A stretch of 64,000 nt of DNA from Owenia fusiformis (GCA_903813345.2 CAIIXF020000004.1:27035985-27099984); one strand, 5' to 3'; shown: positions 35,328-46,646, counted from the stretch's first letter. Numbers and translations: made by a program. The notes: generated by a model not told the origin, from the letters alone.

Positions 35328-38300
35328 ATGATTGTGTCATTGGTGATTTCGATTGTCTTATCATTGTTCCCATCGTCTGCAGAAGAAGATGGCGAACGGC
35401 GCATCCAGCAGAGATATGTTAATGTCAAAACAGTTGCAGGGCTTTTACAAGGAGAGATTGTCGATTATCCCGTAGAATACCCTGAAGGTAATAAGAATGT
35501 TATAACAGTCACCCAGTTCCTTGGGGTCCCTTATGCCAAACCTCCTATTGGTGAACTCAGGTGGAAGAATCCACAGAAGGCTGAACCATGGGAGGGAGTG
35601 AAGAATGCTACAGCTTATGGAAACAGTTGCTGGCAAAATATCAAGAATATACTTGTACCCACTACTCCTATGTCAGAGGACTGTTTATTCCTAAATATCT
35701 GGGTCCCGAAAAACATAACAATGAAACCGAAATTTCAAAATCTTACTGTTATGTTCTGGATCCATGCAGGAGCATTTCAGTTTGGCACTGGAAGCCTCGA
35801 CATCAATAACGGGGCATATTTGGCGCATGACCAAAACATCATTGTTGTGACTATCAATTATAGACTAAATTCTTTTGGATTTTTATCTACTGAATCAAAA
35901 CCAGATGAAGGGAACTGGGGTCTGAAGGATTGTGTCTTAGCATTACAATGGGTTCGGGATAATATCAGATCATTTGGCGGAGACCCTAATTCTGTGACCA
36001 TATTTGGGGAATCTTCAGGATCAGCGGGAGTGACACTACTGATGCTTTCAAAGCAGGCAAATGGTTTATTCAAAAGAGCTATTGGACAAAGCGGGTCAGC
36101 GTTGAACTATTGGGCAATGAATCCACGTGGCAGAAATCGTAGAATCCAACAAAGCTTGGCAAATAACCTCGACTGTCCAGTAAACAACAACAGCATGGAG
36201 TGCTTAATGAACAAGAAGGCCAGAGACATTATCATTGAAACTGGCAAAATACAATATCAGCTATCAACTCTATTTGTACCAAATGTAGATGGTACATTTT
36301 TTCAGGATGACCCAGTGAACATTCTTATAAATGGTGATTTTGAAGCAGTTGATTTCATAAATGGAGTGACAAGTCACGAAGGCTTTCATTTCGGAGTAGC
36401 GATGACATCGAGAGAAGATATCGGGTTAAGGTACAACTTTTCTCAATTCAATAATACAGTCTCACGATTGATGAAATTTCTTAATCATGTCAAAAACAGG
36501 GACGTTATACAACATGGAATTAATCTGTTGTATAACAATTTTAAAGTTCCTGATGATGTCAAATCAGTACACAGAAGCAAGGGACTTGTCGACTTTATAG
36601 GAGATTTTGCATTTAATGCGGGGACTCATATGTTCACAAAGTTATACCAAAAGAAATCAACAAAGAGGACTTTCTGCTACTATATGAATACAAAAGTATC
36701 TAGGGATTTCCAATACATTCCGTACATACATAAGCGCCCTGATTGGGTACACACAGTGCATGTAGATGACACACAGTTTGTCTTTGGAGGTGTGAAGTAC
36801 ACAAATAAGAGAGTTACTCGGGAGGAAAGGGAACTAAGTGGTGAAATGATGATGGCCTGGGCTAACTTTGCAAAGACAGGGTAAATATATTCATACATTT
36901 TCCTTATAATGTGCTAAATTTGAATTTAAAGCACTTTTTTCAATTAACCACTTTTCTAAAAAGTTTGAAAGGCAACTTCCAGTAATTTCAATTCTTCAAT
37001 TTCTCTAATTATCACGAAATTTATTTTAGGGACCCTACAGAATCAGGTTCTCTACAATGGCCAAAGTTTACTGGCTCCAACTATCTTCAACTGTCAACAC
37101 CTGTCAGTAGCAGCACTGTCATTGAGAGGTTCCTACCTAAAAGAATGGACTTCTGGATTAACTTTATCTGGAAGAAAATAGATATTCCATCAAAGAAATG
37201 TGTCAATGCTAGCACAGAAAAGTCTGGTAAGTGTGCAACAAATACAAAGTGTATTAATGTATTTCAGTAAAAAGGAAGCACCTCTTTTTTCATTTGGTAT
37301 AAAATGATGAACCGTTTTCTTGTAATCTAGGTACAAATATTTGTACCAAATTGAAAAATGTAAACCAAGTGAGTTGTGAAATGATTTCTTTTAAAACGTG
37401 ATTCCAATACTCAATAACCTTAAAGCGACAGCCAATCAGGCGATGGTGGAGTGGGAATATCCTGTCTACTTATATTAATTTTCCTTTGTGATAGAGTTGA
37501 GAAAAATAATGATGTATTCATATCTGTTACGAGAGAATCCCACTTGCCACAGCCCATTTCTAGCTCATTCTTACCTGAGATTCTAGACGAAAGGTATCTA
37601 AAATTCGAATAACATTTATTTCCACAATAGTGAGCCGCTTATCCTTATTATGACTTGCTAATTGAGACATCTTATAATTACGTATGTTGTAGATGAAGAT
37701 ATCTGCCCAGTTTGTCTAAATGAAGTTCCATTTGATATTATTGATATCGTCTGCAAGTCTAAAAATGGTAAAATAAATGTTTTTTTACTATATTAAATTC
37801 ATTAATTAAAATTAAAAAGTAAAATTTATGATGCTATAAATGTTAGGCCTAACCGTTTCAATGTTTAAAGCAACTCGTCATTTAAATAAAAGTAATATAA
37901 AATTACGTTATTTCATTTTATTTCCCAAGCATTTAAAGTATCAATACTCGCAGTGAATATAATGAAGATTGAGCTGGATCTCAGACCAGTGACAGGTAGA
38001 TCGAAGTTGGACAGATATGTAACATACAACCTGGATTCAGACTGCACTTGCGATATTGTTACAAAAGGTTTAAAAGGTAAACGAAAGCTTATATTATGTA
38101 AAAATAACTTGTGATACGTGTTCATTAATATAATTTCTTTCCAAAAAGGATCACTTATGTCAGAGATCCCTTGCCTTTCTAGTGTTTTTATAACCCCTGT
38201 GATTTGCCATATATGGTAAATGACCAAAAGTGTTCTCATTTTGATAATACTTGATGACATCATTTCCAAGGTTTCACATTTTGTTTCAGCTCAAGATGAC

Positions 38301-38441
38301 AAACTTCTCATCCTAACCATGGCAACCATTGGCAGTTTACCAAGCCTATATTTCAATGACCAAGTCACTGTTGTCAAATTAGATAACAAACTGCAAAGGA
38401 AAATATCGAGGGCTATTACAGAACAGAAATGTCCTTATTGA
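35328..38441 (+). CDS. Gene B: carboxylesterase-like protein with C-terminal NTR domain, paralogue of A
   Basis: Exons 35,328-36,880, 37,030-37,226, 37,693-37,767, 37,930-38,076 and 38,290-38,441 join in frame (2,124 nt, 707 residues) with the same intron phases as gene A. I start at the ATG at 35,328, which opens a signal peptide (MIVSLVISIVLSLF). The reading frame runs further upstream and aligns with A's N-terminus, but A's start codon is not conserved there. The triad is Ser229 (GESSG), Glu351 (TSHEG) and His478 (VHVDD). The oxyanion motif is HAGAF: Ala147 replaces the first glycine and Ala149 the third. Two disulphide pairs are conserved. Exons 3-5 give the six-cysteine NTR-like module (CPVC, VCKS, CTC, KCP). 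An alternative exon 4 donor 9 nt upstream would also keep frame. The 3' UTR is cut after about 58 bp by a foldback element. Confidence 0.87.
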
Positions 38442-39546
38442 CACTACAGATTCCTAGACAGATCTTTCCCCTTGATAGAAAACGCCAGTATAAAAATTGG
38501 GTTTACGGAAAAGACCGACCCCACCGACCACCGACCGGTCGGTGTTTTCCACTGGTAGCCTCAAAACAGGGTTTTCGTAAAACACCGACCACCGACCAGT
38601 CACTCTCCACAGTTGGGTACATGTGGTCGGTGGTCGGCTGACGGTCTTTTACATAAAGATGAAAAATGCAAAATTAAAAGTAAAACTAAAACTGGGAATC
38701 CAATGACTATAGTACCTTTACTAGGTCGTGATTTAAAAACGTATAATTATCATTTCAAATCACGATGAAAACGTTACATCGTCGTGGTGTGTAATGTCAT
38801 ATTTTTAAGTGATGTTTCAGTTGTTAGAAGACCAATTTCATCCTGGTTAGTCACTTTGGAAAAAACGCACGTAACATTGCATTAAGTTCATTCTTCATTC
38901 ATATGAAACGCAATAACAAAAACACACAAACATCGTCGATGTTGACGTCGTAACGTTATGTTTAATTTCTCAGTTGTTAAACGTCAACTGGTAAAAATTA
39001 CATTTGATATGACAAAAAAAGCTTTCTAATGGTGTACTGAAATGGTAAGTCACTTTTAATCCCGATAAGAGAACGCATGTAACATTATATCGTGTTCAGT
39101 ATTCAGTAGGCTATGACGATAACAAATCATTTTTGTTTCGAAATTGTTAAATTTCAGTAAAAAATTAGGATAGATTCCCGTAGAAACGATAGGTTGGTTA
39201 ATGATAGGTTAGGACCTAAGGCAGGGCAATTAATCGAGAGGAGACGGTCATGACCAATTTGTTTGCTTGCCATTCGTTGCAAGGTACAAAATCGGTAAAA
39301 AACGTTGCCTAGTCCAACGATTGACATTCAAAATCAAATTATTAATATTCTAAGGCTACAAATATGTTCGGTCTTTTACATGATATGGTCGGTCTTTTAC
39401 ACATTTTCTTCAAACCCTGTTTTGAGGCTACCAGTGGAAAACACCGACCGGTCGGTGGTCGGTGGGGTCGGTCTTTTCCGAAAACCCAATTTTTATACTG
39501 GCGTTTTCTATCAAGGGGAAAGATCTGTCTAGGAATCTGTAGTGTC
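38442..39546. mobile_element. Element copy 2 (GGTCGGTGG type) with inverted duplication of gene B 3' UTR
   Basis: The core 38,571-39,487 is the reverse-oriented relative of 11,482-12,416. In addition 38,441-38,570 (gene B stop/3' UTR plus about 70 bp of element end) is repeated in inverted form at about 39,418-39,546, so CGCCAGTATAAAAATTGGG on the left faces CCCAATTTTTATACTGGCG on the right. Host DNA is therefore part of the foldback. The homologous 3' UTR after gene C (49,271-49,335) shows which flank is original. Confidence 0.78.
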
Positions 39547-39860
39547 AAATAAAAAGCATATTTTAAGGCTCTTTTCTTCCTCTATCGTCATGACCATATT
39601 TTCACTGGTTATGGGGGGGGGTGCGATCGCACCATCGCACCCTCTCCTGGCTACGCCTATGACATTGTAAGACATTGAAACTATTGAAAATAGAGTAAAA
39701 TTGATTTGCCTTGTTATTCAAATCGTCTTACAATGTCATTGGCGTAGCCAGGAGAGGGTGTGATGGTGCGATCGCATCCCCCCTCCCCCTTCATTACCAA
39801 TGGAAATATGACCATGATGATAGAGGAAGAAAAGAGGCTTAAAATGCTTTTTATTTGAAG
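39547..39860. repeat. Foldback repeat containing TGCGATCGCA
   Basis: The left arm (AATAAAAAGCATATTTTAAG..., GTGCGATCGCACC, GGCTACGCC, GACATTGTAAGAC) is mirrored by the right arm (GTCTTACAATGTC..., GGCGTAGCC, GTGCGATCGCATC, ..., AAAATGCTTTTTATTT). The arms are about 125 bp with a roughly 60-bp loop. It directly abuts the previous inverted duplication. Confidence 0.82.
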
Positions 39861-40116
39861 CTTCTAGCTCAGTTTTGAAGGAAGTTACATACATTTTTGT
39901 AAATTCAAAACAAATCTTACACGTTTTCTAATGATCTAATTATGTTGTATATTCTTATATTTCGTTTTTTGGGTACCCGGTTTTTTCGACTGGGTACCAA
40001 GTTTGGACCCAGCATTGAGGATTTACTACCCGGTACCCGGTTTTTTCTACAAACCCTATCTAGAAAAGTAACCTCATTCCCTATAATTTGATGTAGATTA
40101 ATCGAACCCCTATACC

Positions 40117-40205
40117 ATGGGCTTTCAATTGAAAGCCCATGCCTACAGTATATGAATAGGTACATTTTGATATGTAACATTATGGGCTTTCAATTGAAAG
40201 CCCAT
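40117..40205. repeat. Two identical 24-bp perfect palindromes in a direct repeat
   Basis: The palindrome (half-site ATGGGCTTTCAA, then its exact inverse) occupies 40,117-40,140 and 40,182-40,205. It lies within a 65-bp direct repeat that also contains CCTACAGTATATGAA and GGTACATTTTGATAT. Confidence 0.9.
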
Positions 40206-40516
40206 GCCTACAGTATATGAAAAGGTACATTTTGATATATAACATTATGGGGGTAAGCGTTTCATATATAGTTGGTCACGCCGCCAGAAGTGCAAAGTAT
40301 TGTTCCAAATTTTTGAATTTCGTGTTAGATTACGATACTCACACCTGAAGCATGGTTTTTGTTTTTGATAAATTACAATAAAGTTTAATAATATTTCTAT
40401 GCGTATTTTGTGAAGTTATGTTGACGTTTATTTAAGTTACAATGTAACGGTGCATTATATTTGATTAATCAGTATCTGAAAGTTTGATTTAAGTACTTTT
40501 ACACGCTTTTACATTA

Positions 40517-40860
40517 GTCCAAATCACGCAAATCCCTTGAATGTCCGGGGACATCCTGCAAAATTAGGTGGATGTCCCGCGAAATCCCGCAAATTTAGGG
40601 CACTTTTTCTAGAAAATCTGTCCCTCTATGAAGTTTTTGCTGGTAAACCTGTTAACTGTCCCGCAATTAGGGTGTTTGTCCCTCGAATGGTCCCGCGAAA
40701 TCCCACGAATTTGATAAAAAAAAAATTGGCCTATAAGCGCAATCACGCAAATCCCTTAAATGTCCCGCGAAATCCCGCGAATTTAGTAGATGTCCCGCAA
40801 AATCCCGCGAATTTTGGGCACTGGTTCTAAAAAATCTGTCCCGCGAGAAAATCTTTGGGG
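40517..40860. repeat. Degenerate CCCGCGAAAT-type repeats
   Basis: Many variants of ATGTCCCGCGAAATCCCGC occur. AATCACGCAAATCCCTT starts two larger units about 218 bp apart (40,523 and 40,741). ORFs across this stretch are repeat artefacts. Confidence 0.75.
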
Positions 40861-41199
40861 GTTGACAGTACTGAAAATAACAATAAAACGCCTCTGTCTG
40901 TTTTTTTATTTGTATGCTCAATTGTAATATGAGTAGAGCTGCTGAGAAATGAGTTAATATCTGTAGTCAGATAGAATCAAATATAATATGTGAGTGTATT
41001 GCACAGTTACAGAGTGTTGCGTTTGCATATATTTGAACATAATTTCCTCCCCGCAAAAGCGGTGCTCATATGCAGCGTTCCTCTTTTTAGATATTTGTGG
41101 TCTAGTAAACACAGGTTGAGGTTAGCATAAAACTCGTTAAAACACCACATATAAATAAATTAAATACAATCACATTCACCTCAAAACTCACCTCTTTTG

Positions 41200-41374
41200 G
41201 CACAAACTCTTTGTAACTCATTCTTACCTGAGATCACAGAGAAGAGATAACTTAAGTTATAGTGTTTGGTTTTATTTTTCCAAAATAGTTGGTCGCTTAC
41301 TGGATTATCACAAGCATGTCAATTCAGAGATTTCAGGCTTAAAATAATTACTTGTGTTGTAGATGAAGAGTCAG
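41200..41374 (+). pseudogene. Fragment of the NTR-family intron 2 and exon 3 start
   Basis: CTCATTCTTACCTGAGAT and TTACTTGTGTTGTAGATGAAGA match the end of intron 2 and the first bases of exon 3 in B (37,566-37,700) and C. The sequence is cut off at the LTR element, whose other side resumes exon 3-like sequence (AATTGAAGTCCCACGTGATA). The LTR element therefore landed in an exon 3-containing repeat unit. The exact join is imperfect. Confidence 0.6.
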
Positions 41375-41672
41375 ATCAGAGTCGGTAATTAGCATGATTT
41401 GGCTAACAAACTGAACAGAAGAACTTTAGTTGTGTTGCTTAATTGAGGTTCATACTCAGACTCTTTCTCAATATACGCCCCTCAGCACCTGGGTTATATT
41501 CTATATTCACTGATAAGTCTTTACAATATCTCAAGTTTTATGGTTTTATTACCTTTAGTTGAATAGGAGCCTTATCAGCGAAGATAGATCAAAGGAAGCA
41601 AATATGCTGTTTCATAACCTTAACTTATAGAATATGATGTAGAAATACAAGTTGTTCTTTTATGTCACAACA
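41375..41672 (-). repeat. 3' LTR
   Basis: 298 bp; see the element entry. It is adjacent to the polypurine-like tract at about 41,673-41,687 (minus strand). Confidence 0.8.
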
Positions 41673-43585
41673 ATACTCCCCACTTCGCTATGGTGAGCTC
41701 CTGCGAGCCTCAATGGAAGGGGAACTTTTGGTATGATTTCTCTAAGGATATGAGGTGCTTTGGACACGCATTAATTTATTCTTAATGTAATATATATTTT
41801 ACAAAGTCACAAAAATTTAGTGCCATGTTAATATTCTTTTAAAAAATCTAAAATAATGAAATACTAAGTCTTAAACGAATTCAAAAAACTGTAGATTTAA
41901 CGTATCATAGATGTTTTGCTTTTTGAAAATTAAACTCAACTAACAGAACCATTGTGCCTTATAGTATTTTAAGTCCTTAGTGTTCATGCACCCTTTGTTG
42001 GTCACAAAATATCTGCTTTGTTGTTGTTGCTGTTGTTGGTATCTTCTTTTGGCACTAGTAAACAGTATTAGTACGCAGTTGACATGTACAAAACTGAGGA
42101 AATGTAAGAGTACATACCAGCTGTTTTCCTTTCTATGAACTGAGAGTAAAAAATATAATCTAATAAATTAGGAAAAATTATAAGCTCTGTCACACTTTTG
42201 TTCTTCCTGCATAACCATAACGTTTTTATAATGGTGAATACTTTAACTTCTCAACATGAACTAGATATATTTATATATAGCTTGCACTTTATATTTTCCT
42301 GTATGCCTAGATCTATATAGCGATCGGGCCATAAGTTAAATATTAATTTCCACTTAGGTATTATATTGTGGAGTGCAGCCTATTATTTTTTTACTGTTGT
42401 TATGTGTTCTTATTGTTGAGACTAAGAGATACGATTTAAAATCTTATAAATAAATGCTGCAGTATTTATGACACGTGCTGAGAAGCTTATTCCTCTACAA
42501 AAAATGACTTGTTTCGTTTATTTTACAAAATGTTTTACAGCTAGTAGGTAACTCTTAGATATTTCTTTGTTTTTAACTTGTTTACTTAAATGTCCGACGG
42601 GTTTCTGTTAGTATTTTTTCATTTCTTTTACAAAAAATATTACAATCATGAATTCTCAAGTTGATTTATATTGGCACTTTACAATGTGTTATATACCTTA
42701 ACTATAATACCAATATATTTATATGACTACTTTAGTGGTTATAAATGGACCCCACTTGACAACTTTACAATCCACCAATTAAATTTATTATCTAAACCTG
42801 TTCAGGTTTTAATCTTTTTATCAATTAAATTTGAAATATGCGCATATTTTCTAAACTATATGTGAGACAATATGTGCTTTCACAGTACTGAAAAACACAA
42901 AAATTGTTTGTTAATTAGATATTAGAGTGGAAATAACTTACTTTATAACTCTACAATTTCAGGCCATATAACCTTGCAAGATTTACAATCATGGTAACAT
43001 TTACTTGTTTCAGTTAAAAGCGGAAACTGTAGAGACCTTAAGCACTAGTCTATTTTTACCCCAAAAATATGTGTTAGGACACTTGTCCTTTAACAGTTAA
43101 TTCAGTTTTTTTATATAATGCAATTGGTCATATATATAATTACGCAAAAATATTTAAAAAATAGTCCACTTCTAATACACATATACACATTTATACATTT
43201 TAACAAATACTTTCTCATACACATCCAGAATACAGACTGTTCACTCGCATTTCCATCTACATACACATTTCATATACACATTTTCATATACATGTTCCAT
43301 ATACACATTCTCATAGTATCATTAAACTGGATGTGATAGGTTTTATGTATAGCCTTAAGGAAAACAAGAATGGTATAGGCTGTGTAATGCAATGCAAATT
43401 GGGGTGATCAATTTTAATTTTGAGGGGTGGCTTAAAAGATTCACTGACGTGTCTAATTTCTATGTAGATTTCTATGATGATGTTGAACTGATTACTTTTT
43501 GGGAGATTGGGCCAGATGACTGTAGGGTTTGTGAAGTTAATTGAAGTTTTATGCAGACGGGAAAATGGAAAACATGGTGACGTAC

Positions 43586-44178
43586 CGGCAGTCTTCACAG
43601 TACAGTGCCTGGTAATTGGTACCAGGATGTACTGCGAAGATTACCGCCGTCTGTGTTTGTCCAGGGGTTGGGGCTGTGTTGGTTATAACCCGTTCACGAA
43701 TGGTGGGGTTTGTGCACAGAGTGCACATTGCATTTACTCTTGTCCCTGGAGTCCCGAAGGGGATGGAGATGGTGGGGGTGCTATCCCACGCCCCATCGAT
43801 GGGTATGGGGTTCATGGCCTCCAGGGACGAGTCCAGATCTTTCATCAGTTCGTCCAATGGGTCGAGTGAGGACTGAACTGACCCCAGCTCAAGTAGTTGC
43901 ATCGCCGCTTCTTGGTCGCTCTGCTGGGGTAGCTGGGTTAGATCATCCCCTATCGCCTCTTGGTGAAGGATAGGAGGGTCAGCTGAGGTTGTGGCCGACT
44001 GAGTGGCCCCCTGGTGAATTGTCGTGAAGGCCTCCAGGATGGGAGGGTCATCTGATGCTGATGGTGCTGGCCACAGCTGGGGCAACTCAACTTGTGATGT
44101 TTGACTTCTATCTTGGGATTGTAGCTGGGCGAGTTCGTCCCAGACCTCCTCAGGCAAGGCTGCATTGAGGAGTGTGCA
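43586..44178 (-). CDS. Unknown GC-rich ORF/exon inside the LTR element
   Basis: On the minus strand a CTCTTTACAG acceptor precedes 593 nt of open frame ending at a GTACGT donor. The frame also stays open from 44,241 to 43,549. The protein is Gln/Pro/Asp/Leu-rich (DPPIL twice, LDPLDELMKDLDSSLEAM) and ends with two CxxC pairs (MCTLCTNP and YCEDC) about 45 residues apart, a possible zinc site. I recognise no family. The base composition (about 55% GC) contrasts with the AT-rich surroundings. It has the same orientation as the host element, so it may be element cargo, a captured exon, or the product of a second element. ORFs on the opposite strand are shadows. Confidence 0.45.
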
Positions 44179-44226
44179 CTGTAAAGAGAATAAACCATGT
44201 GAACGACCTTGTTTTAGTTTGATATA

Positions 44227-44524
44227 GGGGACAAGACACAATCATAAAAAACCATAACAGTTATTTACATACATAAGTAATTATTAACCCTGTACTGCCT
44301 GAACCTATGACCCTTCTTATGCACTATGACATTGAATATTCATTTTACTTACCGTTGACCTAACATCTTAAACATTCATAAGGCACTGGCGATTTACAAC
44401 AAAATATATAAGGAACGGGAGCTGGTCTCTAGAGAGTTCTCGAGGTAGCCAGGCAGTACAGGGTTAATAATTACTTATGTATGTAAATAACTGTTATGGT
44501 TTTTTATGATTGTGTCTTGTCCCC
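44227..44524. mobile_element. MITE/hairpin with 74-bp perfect inverted repeats
   Basis: 44,227-44,300 (starting GGGGACAAGACACAATCATA) and 44,451-44,524 are exact inverse copies over 74 bp, separated by a 150-bp loop. Perfect arms imply a recent origin or gene conversion. The left arm overlaps the region just upstream of the GC-rich ORF. No coding content. Confidence 0.88.
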
Positions 44525-45697
44525 TGAGTCATAACAATAGTCTAAGTACGTACTTCTAGAAAAATCCTCATAAAATATCCATGTCCCTTGTCTCATTTAC
44601 CAAAATATCCTTCAAATATACGCCTTTAGGGTAACGTACTAACCTAATAGTTCTCAAAATTGATAAGTAGTCCAGTACAGCTCTTAGCGAAATGACAGGG
44701 CTCAATACATTAAACAAGACAGACATAACCTCCCCAATCAACCACGGTCTGTTGTAAACAGTTTATAGCCTTTGTTTTTTTCCATATTTACTTTTAACAT
44801 TATTTAAATCATCGATTATGTCAAGACACCACAGGGTAGCTGTTCATATGGACTTCAAAATTGAATGGAGTAGGTTATACCCTAATTCGGCTCTAGTATG
44901 TTGATACTACAAAAAATGGGCTCAATATCGTCTTAATATAGTCTCAATATATCTCAATACAGTCCCAATACTAATGTGTGCGTCCTACCCACAGCACTTT
45001 CTACCACTAATTTTTCCTATAATTTCTCATATCTCATTTTCTAATTTGTCAAGCAAATACCAGGTTAGAAATGGTAATCTATAACTATAATTTCAAGCTA
45101 CACAAAAGAACAAGTATTACAATGGTATTCATCAAGCGCAGAGATGGTATAAAATAACCACCATGACCCTCATATTTCATTATCTAGTACCTAAACAGAA
45201 CGTTCTCAAGTAATAAAATTATGACAAAACATAATGACCAATGCCACTGAACAAGAAACCATACACTTGTTTCAATTAAAGACAGAAATGATAGAGAACC
45301 TTTATATTCTAACCTAGTTGTTTTCATCAAGCAAAAATATAATTCATGTCCTGTCCATAGTATACATTGCTAATCTGTAATTTTCATTATCTAAAATATA
45401 CAGAATATAAAGATTAATACATATAATTGGCCATGGAAACATTGCATTATTTTTCATTACTGTTATCTGCTTTGGTTCCAGGGCCGTCAATAATAATATG
45501 ATAGTGTTACATACGACACACTGCAGTTTTCAGTTTACCTTATTTTTTTATTTTGTTTTTTTATATTTGTATGTTTTCCTGGCTGAGTTATGGGCTATCT
45601 CAGCTGCCATATATCTACTTCATTTACTCTTGGTATTTCAACATTGTATACTTAATATTTCTTCCTTTGTATTTTTGTTACCCTCATTTACATACTT

Positions 45698-45905
45698 TTA
45701 CTTTGATGCAGTCTTATTACCCCATTTTCTAATGACTTTGAAACTTCTTCTTTTGATTATATCTCCACATTTGGAATCAGTCCGATATGGTACGGACCTA
45801 AATGGTCTAGAGCCTGGTTTTAACAGATCAATGGTATGTTCAACACCGCTAACTTCCCCAAGTTTCGGGAGCAGGTGCAAAAAATCTTCACATTCAACTA
45901 GTTAG
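45698..45905 (-). pseudogene. gypsy-type pol relic (start of reverse transcriptase)
   Basis: The minus-strand frame reads LLPKLGEVSGVEHTI, followed by PGSRPFRSVPYRTD, the conserved approach to the gypsy RT domain (veH.I......p.r..pYR). It stops after about 68 codons and lacks the catalytic RT motifs. The opposite-strand hydrophobic ORF is a shadow. Confidence 0.62.
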
Positions 45906-45933
45906 GTTTTCAATTTCAAAACTTATTCAAATT

Positions 45934-46215
45934 CTAAGGAATATGACCTTTTTCATAGCAAGAAAAACAAGTTCTATCTGCATGGGCTTGACGGATGCGG
46001 CATCTTTGACGATCATGGCTTGGTTTTCCACAATATTCACATTCTTGAGTGTTCCTATTCTTAACAAAAGGTGACTTACCCCGTTTTGTCTGTGTTACGC
46101 CCACTGCCTCCTTTTGTACAATAATGACGGTGCGGCGGTCTCCATTTGCTGTTATTGTCACCTCCAGTCCTTGTTCTTTTACGTTAGCAGTATCGCCACT
46201 CCTTGTAGTCGTCAT
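45934..46215 (-). pseudogene. gag nucleocapsid relic with CCHC zinc knuckle
   Basis: 93 codons open 142 bp inside the 5' LTR. The C-terminus has a complete C-x2-C-x4-H-x4-C knuckle (CEYCGKPSHDRQRC) and a second one cut off after the histidine (CFSCYEKGH). The matrix/capsid region is largely missing, so this is a deleted gag that cannot build particles. Confidence 0.7.
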
Positions 46216-46356
46216 TCTAAATTTCCTCCTTTTCTATCTTCCTGTCCAGTCGTCAACCAATTTGTCTGCAAAAAACTTTCCCTGATTCTATCCGGCTGCT
46301 TTCCACCAATTGTTGTGCTTGGCTTTGAGAGGATTTGTGGATTGGTACTAATAGGT

Positions 46357-46646
46357 ATCAGAGTCGGTAATTAGCATGATTTGGCTAACAAATTGAACAG
46401 AAGAACTTTAGTTGTGTTGCTTAATTGAGGTTCATACTCAGACTCTTTCTCAATATACGCCCCTTAGCACCTGGGTTATATTCTATATTCACTGATAAGT
46501 CTTTACAATATCTCAAGTTTTATTACCTTTAGTTGAATAGGAGCCTTATCAGCGAAGATAGATCAAAGGAAGCAAATATGCTGTTTCATAACCTTAACTT
46601 ATAGAATATGATGTAAAAATACAAGTTGTTCTTTTATGTCACAACA
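46357..46646 (-). repeat. 5' LTR
   Basis: 290 bp, about 99% identical to the 3' LTR at 41,375-41,672. Confidence 0.8.

Larger units (their letters stand above)
41375..46646 (-). mobile_element. Non-autonomous gypsy-like LTR retrotransposon
   Basis: Direct repeats at 41,375-41,672 and 46,357-46,646 differ by only three substitutions and one 8-bp indel. On the minus strand they begin TGTTGTGACATAAAAG. The purine-rich GAAGTGGGGAGTAT lies directly before the 3' LTR, a polypurine tract, which fixes the orientation. Inside the 5' end are a CCHC zinc-knuckle gag relic and a short pol RT relic. The rest of pol, integrase and protease are not visible. A GC-rich ORF of unknown function and a MITE occupy the middle. 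I could not find a clean target duplication or primer-binding site. Confidence 0.78.

Noticed and set aside
43507-43973. Plus-strand ORFs opposite the GC-rich ORF
   Set aside because: Overlapping shadows in GC-rich DNA without motifs. The minus frame has both splice-like signals and paired CxxC motifs.
45498-45905. Hydrophobic 135-codon plus ORF, possible membrane protein
   Set aside because: It is T-rich and antisense to the pol relic, so the hydrophobicity is compositional.
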